A DNA stretch of 7,423 nt, taken from Alistipes sp. (GTDB lineage: Bacteria; Bacteroidota; Bacteroidia; Bacteroidales; Rikenellaceae). This document shows, piece after piece, positions 1-6,153 of this stretch (position 1 is the first letter of the stretch; each line of letters opens with the position of its first letter). The position numbers were made by a program, and so were the translations under genes. The notes below the pieces were generated by a model. The model was not told the DNA's origin. It saw nothing but the letters and a program-made list of their open reading frames with translations, and ran no database searches. The stretch spans positions 1-7,423 of the forward strand of contig JAFOXS010000244.1 of assembly GCA_017391665.1 (NCBI GenBank), given 5' to 3'.

Positions 1-1215
1 GCCGACCTTATCACCGTTGAGGGCGATACCACAACCTTTGCCGTGCTGCGCAAGGCGGGAGTAAGGCGCTGTGACCTGTTCATAGCCGTTAATCACGATG
101 AGAATATGAATATCCTCTCGGCGATTATGGCCAAGCAGTTAGGAGCCAAGAAGTCAATCGCCCGCATTGACCATAACGAGTATCTGGAGCCCAATAACAA
201 GGAGATGTTCATCGACATGGGTATCGACTATCTGTTCCATCCCGAGCAGATCGCTGCCATGGAGGTTACGAATCTATTGGGTCACACCTCTACCACCGAT
301 TATGTCGATTTCTCAGGCGGATTGTTGGCTCTTGTGGTGCTTAAGTTGGAGCCTACGTCACCTCTTCTGGGACGTAAGTTGATGGAGCTGGCCGATGATG
401 GCTCTATTACGGAGTTCCGTGCCGTAGCCATCACCCGAGGCAGTCAGACCATCATTCCGCGTGGACAGGATGAGTTTTTCGAAGGAGATGTTGTATATAT
501 CATCGCTCGCAAGGATGTGGCAAAGAGTGTGACCGAACTTTCGGGACAGAAGAGTGTTGAGGTGAAGAACCTGATGATTCTGGGTGGCTCGCGCATCGGA
601 GTGAGAGTGGCGCTGGAGTTGCAGGATGAGATGAATGTGAAGATGATCGAGTACAATGGCGAGAAGGCTTATCGTCTGGCCGAGGAGCTGGACCGCACGC
701 TCATCATCCATGAGGATGGCCGCAATCTGGATGCCATGCTTGAGGAGGGACTCTCCACTACGGATGCCTTCCTTGCCGTTACGGGTCGTAGCGAGACCAA
801 TATCCTGGCTGCAATGCAGGCCAAACGCATGGGTGTAAAGAAGGTTATTGCCGAGGTCGAGAATCTGAACTATATCCGTCTGGCCGAGAGCGTGGGAATC
901 GACACCATCATCAATAAGAAACGTGTCACGGCGTCGAACATCTTCCGCTTTACGATGTCTACCGATGTGCAGGCTATACGTTGCCTGTCGGGTAGTGAGG
1001 CCGAGGTACTGGAGTTTATCGTAAAACCCAATTCGCCAGCGACAAAGTGCATGATCAAGGATATGCGTCTGCCGCAGGATGTGATTATCGGCGGTATAGT
1101 GCGTGGCGACAAGGTGTTTATTGCAGTTGGTGATACTCGCATCAATGCATACGACCGCGTGGTGGTGTTCTCCATGCCAGGTTCGATTGCCACCGTTGGC
1201 GACTTCTTCAATTAG
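1..1215 (+). CDS. trkA: Trk system potassium uptake regulator TrkA, 5' end missing
   Basis: TrkA is the cytoplasmic regulatory subunit that binds NAD(H)/nucleotides and gates the TrkH/TrkG potassium channel. The frame is open from base 1 and ends at TAG 1213-1215, giving 404 visible residues. By comparison with E. coli TrkA (about 458 residues) roughly the first 40-45 are missing, including the first glycine-rich nucleotide loop. The order is the classic duplicated RCK arrangement: rest of the first RCK-N (to about visible residue 85), first RCK-C (about 105-180), second RCK-N beginning with I-L-G-G-S-R-I-G (loop at about 195-200) and an acidic residue after the next strand (K-M-I-E-Y), then second RCK-C (about 330-404). 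Motifs such as S-D/E-T-N-I-L-A and P-x-S-P-L-L-G fit the family. A trkH partner is not in view and may lie upstream. No clear terminator follows. Family assignment is very secure. Confidence 0.95.
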   Translation, partial: ADLITVEGDTTTFAVLRKAGVRRCDLFIAVNHDENMNILSAIMAKQLGAKKSIARIDHNEYLEPNNKEMFIDMGIDYLFHPEQIAAMEVTNLLGHTSTTDYVDFSGGLLALVVLKLEPTSPLLGRKLMELADDGSITEFRAVAITRGSQTIIPRGQDEFFEGDVVYIIARKDVAKSVTELSGQKSVEVKNLMILGGSRIGVRVALELQDEMNVKMIEYNGEKAYRLAEELDRTLIIHEDGRNLDAMLEEGLSTTDAFLAVTGRSETNILAAMQAKRMGVKKVIAEVENLNYIRLAESVGIDTIINKKRVTASNIFRFTMSTDVQAIRCLSGSEAEVLEFIVKPNSPATKCMIKDMRLPQDVIIGGIVRGDKVFIAVGDTRINAYDRVVVFSMPGSIATVGDFFN

Positions 1216-1239
1216 CCTAACGACTAAATTGAATAATAG

Positions 1240-1251
1240 TTCTTGCAAGAA
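1240..1251. repeat. Perfect 12-base palindrome in the trkA to GH3-like gap
   Basis: TTCTTGCAAGAA reads the same on both strands across all 12 bases. It lies 25 bases past the trkA stop and about 65 bases before the next start, in locally AT-rich DNA. Having no loop, it is a poor terminator hairpin and is more like a binding site for a dimeric protein. No regulator is identified and chance is possible, so the operator role is only a suggestion. Confidence 0.3.
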
Positions 1252-1316
1252 TAGATAGGAGACCGTATAAAAGTGCTTTTTGAGAGTCCACTGCGGTGGG
1301 GCTAAAATGTGCGCAT

Positions 1317-1790
1317 ATGTCGGTTTTCGATAAGATGAGGAGCTGGGTGCTGCGTGTGAGCAGTGGCTTTGTGGAGAGGGCCGTTCGCAGAACAGTCGAG
1401 ATGCTGACTGCGGACAACGTTCAGCAGGCTATGCTCTGTACCTGTTTTATGACGGGTGCCGTAGTGGAGGCGTTTACCGTTGCGCCGTGCTTTGAACAAG
1501 GGATGCGGGGCTGCCATCGTTGGATGGTGGAGTTTGCGCATCGGCCCGATGATATGAGACGTTTCACGGAGTTGCTGGATGAGGTATTGCGTAGCTTAAA
1601 TCGATGTTACGATATCATGCGTGCTGGCATTATCTCTGCTCCGAAGGTGGAGCAGGTGCCCCGCGCGACCTTTCATCGCTGGCAGCAGAGCGGACATTGG
1701 GATGCTGTGCCTAGCATTGTGGGCGATGAACAGCTTGTTGAGGCTTTGCTTATGTTTGCCCGCGAGGAGGCTGAGTTTAGAAAGAAATAA
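1317..1790 (+). CDS. Solo GH3-like C-terminal domain protein
   Basis: This 157-residue protein resembles only the last third of GH3 acyl-acid-amido synthetases (adenylating enzymes of about 500 residues, known from plant auxin/jasmonate conjugation and also present in Bacteroidota). Matching landmarks, in family order, are R-T (24-26) then T-A-D-N-V-Q-Q-A (31-38), T-G-A-V-V-E-x-F-T-V-A-P (46-57), G-C-H-R-W-M-V-E-F (65-73), P-D-D-M..F-T..L-D..L..L-N..Y-D..R (77-102), V-P-R-A-T-F-H-R-W (114-122) and a closing E-x-L-V-E-A-L-L. The usual G-K-L-G-G-Q-x-K-x-P-R-L stretch is degraded to S-G-H-W-D-A-V-P-S-I. The adenylating N-terminal domain is absent, and the gap to trkA is too short to hold it. ATG 1317 is preferred; GTG 1296 in the same frame would add seven residues, and a weak hairpin (1285-1303) overlaps that GTG. 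The frame is uninterrupted and stops 14 bases before the kinase gene, so it may be co-transcribed. It cannot be a GH3 synthetase by itself. Homology is judged from remembered family motifs. Confidence 0.68.
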   Translation: MSVFDKMRSWVLRVSSGFVERAVRRTVEMLTADNVQQAMLCTCFMTGAVVEAFTVAPCFEQGMRGCHRWMVEFAHRPDDMRRFTELLDEVLRSLNRCYDIMRAGIISAPKVEQVPRATFHRWQQSGHWDAVPSIVGDEQLVEALLMFAREEAEFRKK

Positions 1791-1804
1791 ATGAAGAAAA
1801 GGAT

Positions 1805-2416
1805 ATGTATGTAGCAATAGCAGGAAATATCGGAAGCGGAAAGACTACGCTTACGGAGATTCTTACACGGCGTTACGGGGCAAAAGCCTATTATGAGGAG
1901 AGTGATAATCCTTATATCGGCGATTTCTACGAGGATATGAACCGCTGGGCATTCCAGTTGCAGATTTCGTTCCTGGGCAGCCGTATCGAGCAGACACTCG
2001 ATATGTTGCGCTCGGGCGATAAGAATATCTTCCAGGATCGTACCATATATGAGGATGCCCATATCTTTGCCGATAACCTGCACCGCATGGGGCTTATCTC
2101 GTCACGTGACTTTGCTACCTACATGAAGATCTTTGATCTGACGACCAATCTCATCCCGCAGCCCGATGTGCTTATATATCTGCGAGCAAGCATCCCTACG
2201 CTGGTCGCGCAGATCAAGCGCCGTGGCCGCGCCTATGAGATGAATATCGACGAGAGTTATCTCTCGCGCCTGAACGAGAAATATGAGTTTTGGATCAATA
2301 ATATATATAAAGGCAAGGTGCTGATAATCGATAAGGATGTGGATGACTTTGTGGCCGATGAGGCTGTCGTTGACCGCATCTGTGAAGAGTTGGATCAGTT
2401 TGCCCAAAATATGTAA
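1805..2416 (+). CDS. Deoxynucleoside kinase (dCK/dGK/dNK family)
   Basis: This 203-residue cytosolic salvage enzyme phosphorylates deoxynucleosides to their 5'-monophosphates using ATP or another NTP. The P-loop G-N-I-G-S-G-K-T is at residues 7-14, right after a short first strand, which supports ATG 1805 as the start. Acidic residues follow the second strand (E31-E32, candidate general base region). Q-D-R-T-I-Y-E-D (77-84) corresponds to the family D-R-S motif, with Thr for Ser. The arginine-rich LID is R-R-G-R-A-Y-E (139-145). Length is typical of bacterial members (about 200-220). Which deoxynucleoside is preferred cannot be read from the sequence. An AAAAGGA run ends one base before the ATG, too close for a normal Shine-Dalgarno. 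The next gene begins 3 bases after the stop, so translation is probably coupled. Confidence 0.92.
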   Translation: MYVAIAGNIGSGKTTLTEILTRRYGAKAYYEESDNPYIGDFYEDMNRWAFQLQISFLGSRIEQTLDMLRSGDKNIFQDRTIYEDAHIFADNLHRMGLISSRDFATYMKIFDLTTNLIPQPDVLIYLRASIPTLVAQIKRRGRAYEMNIDESYLSRLNEKYEFWINNIYKGKVLIIDKDVDDFVADEAVVDRICEELDQFAQNM

Positions 2417-2419
2417 GCC

Positions 2420-3790
2420 ATGCAGTTACCCGAAGCCTTTGTTGAGCGTATGCGCCAGGAGTTGGGCCAGGAGCAGGCTGCGCAATTGTGCGAAGCTTTG
2501 GCTACGGAGCCATCCACAGCCATTCGTCTTAATCCCGCGAAGTTGCCGTGTCCGCCGTGGGCGGCCGATCGTGTGCCGTGGAGCGAGCATGGTTATACGC
2601 TTGCGCAACGTCCTTCGTTTACGCTTGATCCGATGTTCCATGCTGGTGCATATTATGTGCAGGAGGCGAGCTCGCAGTTTGCAGGTTATATCTTTTCGCA
2701 GGCCGTTGGTGGAGAGTGCGAAGGGTTGCGAGTGCTGGATGTGTGCGCTGCACCGGGTGGTAAGAGTACGCATTATGCTTCGCTCGTGGGTGAAAAGGGA
2801 TTGGTTGTGGCCAATGAGATTAATCGCAGCCGCGCAGCCGTCCTGGCCGACAATGCCCGTAAGTGGGGTTTGGGAAATATGGTTGTCACATGCAACGACT
2901 CGGCTCATCTGGCCGATTTTGAGCAGTGGTTCGATATGGTGGCCGTTGATGCGCCATGCTCGGGCGAGGGTATGTTCCGCAAGCTGGATGAGGCGCGCGA
3001 GCAGTGGAGTGAGGCCAACGTTAGGATGTGCGCCGAGCGTCAGTGGGAGATCGTGCAGAATGCCTTCCTTTCGCTTAGGGCTGGCGGAGTGCTGATATAT
3101 AGCACCTGTACGTTCAATCGCGATGAGGATGAGAACCTCGTGCAGCGAATGTGCCAGGAGTGGGGCGATGAGTTGGAGCCTGTGGATGATATAGCTCTCC
3201 CCGAAGAGTGGGGTGTTGTGGCGGATCGCGTAGGAGTATTCCAGACATTCCGTTTCTTCCCGCATCGCGTTAAGGGTGAGGGTATGTTTATGGCTGTGGC
3301 TCGCCGAAGTGGCATCCCATCATCGCGCCGTCGTGCACCAAAGGCGCGTCGTGAGGTGATTGGCCCCGTAGACAAGCGCTCTGCGCAGGAGCTCAGCCGC
3401 TGGGTGAAGAGCCCCGAGCAGATGCGTTACTTTATGGCAGGTGATACGATCTATGCCTGTTGTGAGGAGCATTTCGATGAGATAAAGGCTCTCTCGTCGC
3501 GTCTGGCGGTGATATACTCAGGCGTTGCCATGGGGCAGATCTTCAAGAATAAACTCAAACCCGATGGAGCGCTGGCTTTTTACGTCGGACTCAATCGCGA
3601 TGCTGTGGCAGCGAGCGAGTTATCGCTCGAGGAGGCTCTGCAGTTCCTGCGTAAGCAGGATCTATCGGCAGCGCCCTTTGCCGAAGGGGTGAATATCGTG
3701 CTGTATGATGGCCTGCCTTTGGGTTTTGTGAAGCGTGTGGGGGCGCGAGTGAATAATATGTACCCCAGTTCGCTCAGAATTTTGAAATAG
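2420..3790 (+). CDS. rsmF: RsmF-type 16S rRNA (cytosine-C5)-methyltransferase
   Basis: This 456-residue NOL1/NOP2/Sun-family enzyme transfers a methyl group from S-adenosylmethionine to carbon 5 of a cytosine in RNA. The SAM loop D-V-C-A-A-P-G-G-K-S is at 107-116, ribose/adenine-contacting acids are near E133 and D160, motif IV D-A-P-C-S-G-E-G-M-F at 177-186 holds the release cysteine C180, and motif VI Y-S-T-C-T-F-N-R-D-E-D-E at 227-238 holds the nucleophile C230. P-x-x-x-R-x-N-P (31-39) is the usual N-terminal signature. Residues beyond about 320 form a C-terminal extension like the PUA-type RNA-binding domain of RsmF/YebU. The E-G-M-F form of motif IV and the total length favour RsmF (16S C1407 in E. 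coli) over RsmB, which has an N-terminal NusB-like domain. The exact target cytosine is inferred. Start ATG 2420 lies 3 bases after the kinase stop; the MerR gene follows after 19 bases. Confidence 0.9.
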   Translation: MQLPEAFVERMRQELGQEQAAQLCEALATEPSTAIRLNPAKLPCPPWAADRVPWSEHGYTLAQRPSFTLDPMFHAGAYYVQEASSQFAGYIFSQAVGGECEGLRVLDVCAAPGGKSTHYASLVGEKGLVVANEINRSRAAVLADNARKWGLGNMVVTCNDSAHLADFEQWFDMVAVDAPCSGEGMFRKLDEAREQWSEANVRMCAERQWEIVQNAFLSLRAGGVLIYSTCTFNRDEDENLVQRMCQEWGDELEPVDDIALPEEWGVVADRVGVFQTFRFFPHRVKGEGMFMAVARRSGIPSSRRRAPKARREVIGPVDKRSAQELSRWVKSPEQMRYFMAGDTIYACCEEHFDEIKALSSRLAVIYSGVAMGQIFKNKLKPDGALAFYVGLNRDAVAASELSLEEALQFLRKQDLSAAPFAEGVNIVLYDGLPLGFVKRVGARVNNMYPSSLRILK

Positions 3791-3809
3791 AATGAAAAAC
3801 AGATAGATT

Positions 3810-4424
3810 ATGGCAGTAAAAAAGATCTATTATTCGATGGGAGAGGTGGCCGAGATGTTTGATGTGCGTCCGTCGCTGATCCGCCACTGGGAGTCTCAGT
3901 TTGCATGTCTGAAACCTCACAAGAATCAGAAGGGTAACCGTATGTTCACTGAGTCGGATATCGAGAAACTCAAGCAGATATACCATCTGGTGAAGGAGCG
4001 TGGCATGACCCTGAAGGGTGCAGCGCAGGTCATGCGTCGCAGCTCGCAGGATGAATTGGCTCGTCAGACCAAGCTTCTGGAGCATCTGCAGCATATCCGT
4101 GCAACACTTATTGAGGTGCGCGAGGAGTTGAAGATGGATGAGGGTGAGCAGATCGTAGACTCCGTTGTCGAAGAGATGGAGGCTGTGGAGGTTGCTGATC
4201 CCGCGATAGCTCCAAAGACTGAATCCGCGAAGAAAAAGCCAAAGGCTGAGCCAAAACCAAAACCGGAGCCCGAACCCATGCCAGTTGCGGAAGAGATGCC
4301 GGAGGTTGTTCAGGAGGAGGCCTCGTCGGAGGAGCAGCCCAAGCGTCGTGCGGTACGTCGTAAGAAGAAGTCGGAGGACGAGAACAAGGAGTTGTTCCCA
4401 TTCTACGAGCAGTCACTGTTTTAG
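3810..4424 (+). CDS. MerR-type transcriptional regulator with low-complexity tail
   Basis: This 204-residue protein has an N-terminal MerR winged helix-turn-helix (about 5-75): Y-S-M-G-E-V-A-E-M-F-D-V at 8-19, L-I-R-H-W-E at 23-28, and the wing K-G-N-R-M-F-T-E-S-D-I at 41-51. A short dimerisation helix follows (about 80-110). None of the metal-binding cysteines of MerR/CueR/ZntR sensors is present, and no ligand-binding domain is visible. Residues 111-192 are acidic, then lysine/proline/glutamate repeats (K-P-K-P-E-P-E-P type), then a basic patch K-R-R-A-V-R-R-K-K-K (178-187). The protein ends in a hydrophobic F-P-F-Y-E-Q-S-L-F. Targets are unknown. It sits 3 bases before nif3 in the middle of a housekeeping run, so a nearby stress-gene target is not evident. 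DNA-binding assignment is firm; function is open. Confidence 0.88.
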   Translation: MAVKKIYYSMGEVAEMFDVRPSLIRHWESQFACLKPHKNQKGNRMFTESDIEKLKQIYHLVKERGMTLKGAAQVMRRSSQDELARQTKLLEHLQHIRATLIEVREELKMDEGEQIVDSVVEEMEAVEVADPAIAPKTESAKKKPKAEPKPKPEPEPMPVAEEMPEVVQEEASSEEQPKRRAVRRKKKSEDENKELFPFYEQSLF

Positions 4425-4427
4425 CCT

Positions 4428-5210
4428 ATGAAAGTAAGAGATATTGCTGCAGCGATAGAGTCTTTTGCTCCGCTTCGCCTGCAGGAGTCGTATGATAATT
4501 CTGGCCTTATCGTAGGTCGTATGGATGATGATGTACACTGCGCTTTGCTCGCCGTCGATGTTACCGAGGAGGTCATTGCGGAGGCTGTGCGTGAGGGGTG
4601 TGATATGATCATCACGCATCACCCTATAGTGTTCCATGCCATGAAACGCTTTAATTCTGCCTCGCAGACCGAGCGCTGCGTGGAGGAGGCTATCCGTCGT
4701 GGCATAGTGCTCTATGCCGCTCATACCAATCTGGACTCGACGCCCGATGGCATGAGCTGGCGCGTGGGACAGATGCTGGGGTTGGAGAATATGTGTGTTA
4801 TGCAGCCTTCGGCAGATGATGGTGCCGGTTTTGGCGTTGTAGGCGAGTTGCCGTCAGCGGTTGAGAGCGAACGGTTCATGCGCGATGTGATGGAGCGCTT
4901 TGGTGTGAAGGCTCTGCGCCATGGTGATGTGGTCAAGCGAGAGATCCACCGAGTTGCGATATGTACTGGCTCTGGTGGTTCGCTCATCGACGATGCTCGC
5001 CGCTCAGGTGCGGATATCTATTTGACCGCCGATTTGCGCTACAATGACTTTATGCGGCATGAAAATGCAATAATTTTGGCCGATATGGGCCATTTTGAGA
5101 GCGAATATTGCGCAATTCAAATTTTATTTGATATTTTATCAAAAAAAATACCTATCTTTGCCGTTCGCAAGAGTGTGTGCTCGCGTAACCCCGTCAATTA
5201 TATGATGTAG
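4428..5210 (+). CDS. Nif3-like dinuclear metal centre protein, compact form
   Basis: This 260-residue protein belongs to the Nif3/YbgI (GTP cyclohydrolase I type 2-like) family, ring-forming hexamers with two metal ions per subunit. The likely ligands are all present: H64 and H65 in I-T-H-H-P, D103 in H-T-N-L-D, and H222 and E226 in A-D-M-G-H-F-E-S-E. The N-terminal W/Y-D-N-S-G-L-x-V-G segment is at 22-30 and the C-terminal I-P-x-F-A-V-R...N-P-V-N-Y-M ending is typical. The D103 to H222 distance matches the short E. coli YbgI form, so the PII-like insert that brings many homologues to about 365 residues is absent. The biochemical role of the family is not settled; the cyclohydrolase name is historical. 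ATG 4428 follows the MerR stop by 3 bases. The last 40 or so codons become strongly AT-rich, probably because a promoter for the next gene overlaps them. Confidence 0.93.
   Translation: MKVRDIAAAIESFAPLRLQESYDNSGLIVGRMDDDVHCALLAVDVTEEVIAEAVREGCDMIITHHPIVFHAMKRFNSASQTERCVEEAIRRGIVLYAAHTNLDSTPDGMSWRVGQMLGLENMCVMQPSADDGAGFGVVGELPSAVESERFMRDVMERFGVKALRHGDVVKREIHRVAICTGSGGSLIDDARRSGADIYLTADLRYNDFMRHENAIILADMGHFESEYCAIQILFDILSKKIPIFAVRKSVCSRNPVNYMM
5127..5160 (+). promoter_or_regulatory. Bacteroidota-type promoter candidate inside the end of nif3
   Basis: TTTG at 5127-5130 and TATCTTTG at 5153-5160 match the Bacteroidota -33 (TTTG/TTG) and -7 (TAnnTTTG) elements with a 22-base spacer, near the range described for this phylum. 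The spacer is almost pure A/T, including an 8-base A run, in otherwise balanced coding DNA. Transcription would start near 5165, giving a leader of about 80 bases before the zinc-ribbon gene at 5247. The match was made by eye. Confidence 0.55.
5166..5185 (+). other. Possible small 5'-leader hairpin
   Basis: CGC (5166-5168) plus GAG (5171-5173) can pair with CTC (5180-5182) plus GCG (5183-5185), with an AA bulge and a TGTGTG loop. It lies just downstream of the proposed -7 element, so it would be at the very 5' end of the transcript, where it could stabilise the RNA. It also encodes nif3 residues and may be chance. Confidence 0.2.
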
Positions 5211-5246
5211 GGTTCGTTGGAGAGGTCTAAAATAAACTTATAATAT

Positions 5247-5996
5247 ATGGCACAGAAGAAAACATCTGAAGTCGATTACTCCATGCAGGAGAAGATCATG
5301 GCTCTCTATGAGTTGCAGAAGATCGATTCTCAGATCGACGAGATCAACAAAGTGAAGGGTGAACTGCCCTTGGAGGTGCAGGATCTGGAGGACGAGATCG
5401 CAGGTTTGAATACCCGTATTGAGAATATCAATGGCGAGGTTGAGGAGTTTAACTCACTCACCAAGCAGCGCAAGCGCGAGATCGATCAGGCCAAGATTCA
5501 AATCTCACACTACAAAGAGCAGCAGAACAATGTTCGTAACAATCGCGAGTTTGATGCCATCACCAAGGAGATCGAGTATCAGGAGCTGGAGATCGAGTTG
5601 GCAGAGAAGCGTCTGAAGGAGTATTCTGCCGCTATCAAGAATAAGAAGGCTCAGTTGGAGAATGCCGAGGCTGTAGCTGCAGACCGTGGCATCGACCTGG
5701 CTGCAAAGAAGAGCGAGCTGGAGAGCATCGAGGCTGAAACTGCTGACCAGGTAGCTGCTCTTGAGGCTAAGGCCGAGAAGGCAAAGACCAAGATCGATGA
5801 GCGTCTGCTTACGGCTTACAATCGTATTCGTCGCAGTGTTCGCAATGGCCTGGCTGTAGTAACCGTAAAGCGTGATGCTTGTGGTGGCTGCTTCAACCGT
5901 ATTCCTCCTCAGCGTCAGGTGGATGTACGTCAGGGTAAGAAACTTATCGTTTGCGAGTATTGTGGCCGTATTTTGGTTGCAGAGAACGAGGAGTAG
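5247..5996 (+). CDS. Coiled-coil C4-type zinc ribbon protein (DUF164/CdsZ-like)
   Basis: This 249-residue cytosolic protein has a long antiparallel-type coiled coil (about 13-190, rich in E, K, Q, L and A) followed by a zinc ribbon with C212-G-G-C215 and C236-E-Y-C239 as the four likely ligands. N-N-V-R-N-N-R-E-F-D-A-I-T-K-E-I (94-109) and the basic Y-N-R-I-R-R segment (191-196) before the ribbon are hallmarks of the bacterial DUF164 family. The chlamydial member is CdsZ, a zinc-ribbon protein of the type III secretion platform; outside Chlamydiae the role is unclear, with nucleic acid or protein binding proposed. No secretion genes are nearby, so that role should not be carried over. ATG 5247 is preceded by AT-rich DNA without a Shine-Dalgarno. 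The gene follows nif3 after 36 bases, a pairing seen in many bacteria, and ends at a strong terminator. Confidence 0.92.
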   Translation: MAQKKTSEVDYSMQEKIMALYELQKIDSQIDEINKVKGELPLEVQDLEDEIAGLNTRIENINGEVEEFNSLTKQRKREIDQAKIQISHYKEQQNNVRNNREFDAITKEIEYQELEIELAEKRLKEYSAAIKNKKAQLENAEAVAADRGIDLAAKKSELESIEAETADQVAALEAKAEKAKTKIDERLLTAYNRIRRSVRNGLAVVTVKRDACGGCFNRIPPQRQVDVRQGKKLIVCEYCGRILVAENEE

Positions 5997-6021
5997 TACT
6001 TCGGTTTGAATTAAAAAACAG

Positions 6022-6054
6022 GGGGAGGAATCAAATGGGATTCCTCCCCTTTTT
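6022..6054 (+). terminator. Rho-independent terminator after the zinc-ribbon gene
   Basis: A perfect 11-base stem, GGGGAGGAATC (6022-6032) with GATTCCTCCCC (6039-6049), encloses a 6-base AAATGG loop and is followed by five Ts (6050-6054). An A-rich tract (6013-6018) lies on the other side, so it could also work weakly on the opposite strand. It sits 25 bases past the zinc-ribbon stop and marks the end of the upstream transcription unit. Confidence 0.93.
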
Positions 6055-6081
6055 AATGTAAAAATCACACAGGATTATTCC

Positions 6082-6109
6082 TTTGTTTATAAAATAATTA
6101 CTACCTTTG
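6082..6109 (+). promoter_or_regulatory. nadE: Bacteroidota-type promoter candidate for nadE
   Basis: TACCTTTG at 6102-6109 is a full match to TAnnTTTG and lies in an AT-rich gap right after the terminator. TTTG at 6082-6085 is the best upstream element, but the spacer is 16 bases, a little short for the consensus. Predicted initiation near 6115 would leave a leader of about 40 bases before ATG 6154. The placement between a terminator and a gene start supports it. Confidence 0.6.
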
Positions 6110-6153
6110 CGGCGTATTTGTATTGGAATGTTATTTAACCATTTCACCTTAAG

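Noticed and set aside
358..1248. Long open frame on the minus strand opposite trkA (also 2426-3265 and 6259-7071 on the minus strand)
   Set aside because: These mirror confidently assigned + strand genes. Their products show no family motifs and are rich in His, Leu, Arg and Ile, as expected from reading complementary codons.
1285..1303. Weak hairpin (CCAC-TGCG-GTGG core) before the GH3-like start
   Set aside because: Short stem with a wobble and a bulge, no T run, and no matching riboswitch or attenuator layout.
1216..1316. Possible remnant of the missing GH3 N-terminal domain
   Set aside because: The gap is about 100 bases, has an in-frame TGA at 1281-1283 and shows no recognisable GH3 motif, so it cannot be the lost domain of about 350 residues.
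1307..1333. Mini-ORF of eight codons overlapping the GH3-like start (M-C-A-Y-V-G-F-R)
   Set aside because: Too short to distinguish from chance, with no ribosome-binding signal or leader-peptide composition. A second mini-ORF at 1791-1814 is rejected for the same reason.
1751..1758. TATGTTTG matching TAnnTTTG just before the kinase gene
   Set aside because: It encodes the GH3-like protein in normal-composition DNA, has no upstream TTTG at a suitable distance, and isolated matches are expected by chance in a window this size.
2062..2069. TATCTTTG matching TAnnTTTG inside the kinase gene
   Set aside because: There is no -33 element at the right spacing, no AT-rich spacer, and no gene start soon downstream.
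5187..5214. AACCC/GGGTT inverted repeat around the nif3 stop as a terminator
   Set aside because: Only five base pairs, a loop of about 18 bases and no T run. It is also inside the proposed leader of the next gene.
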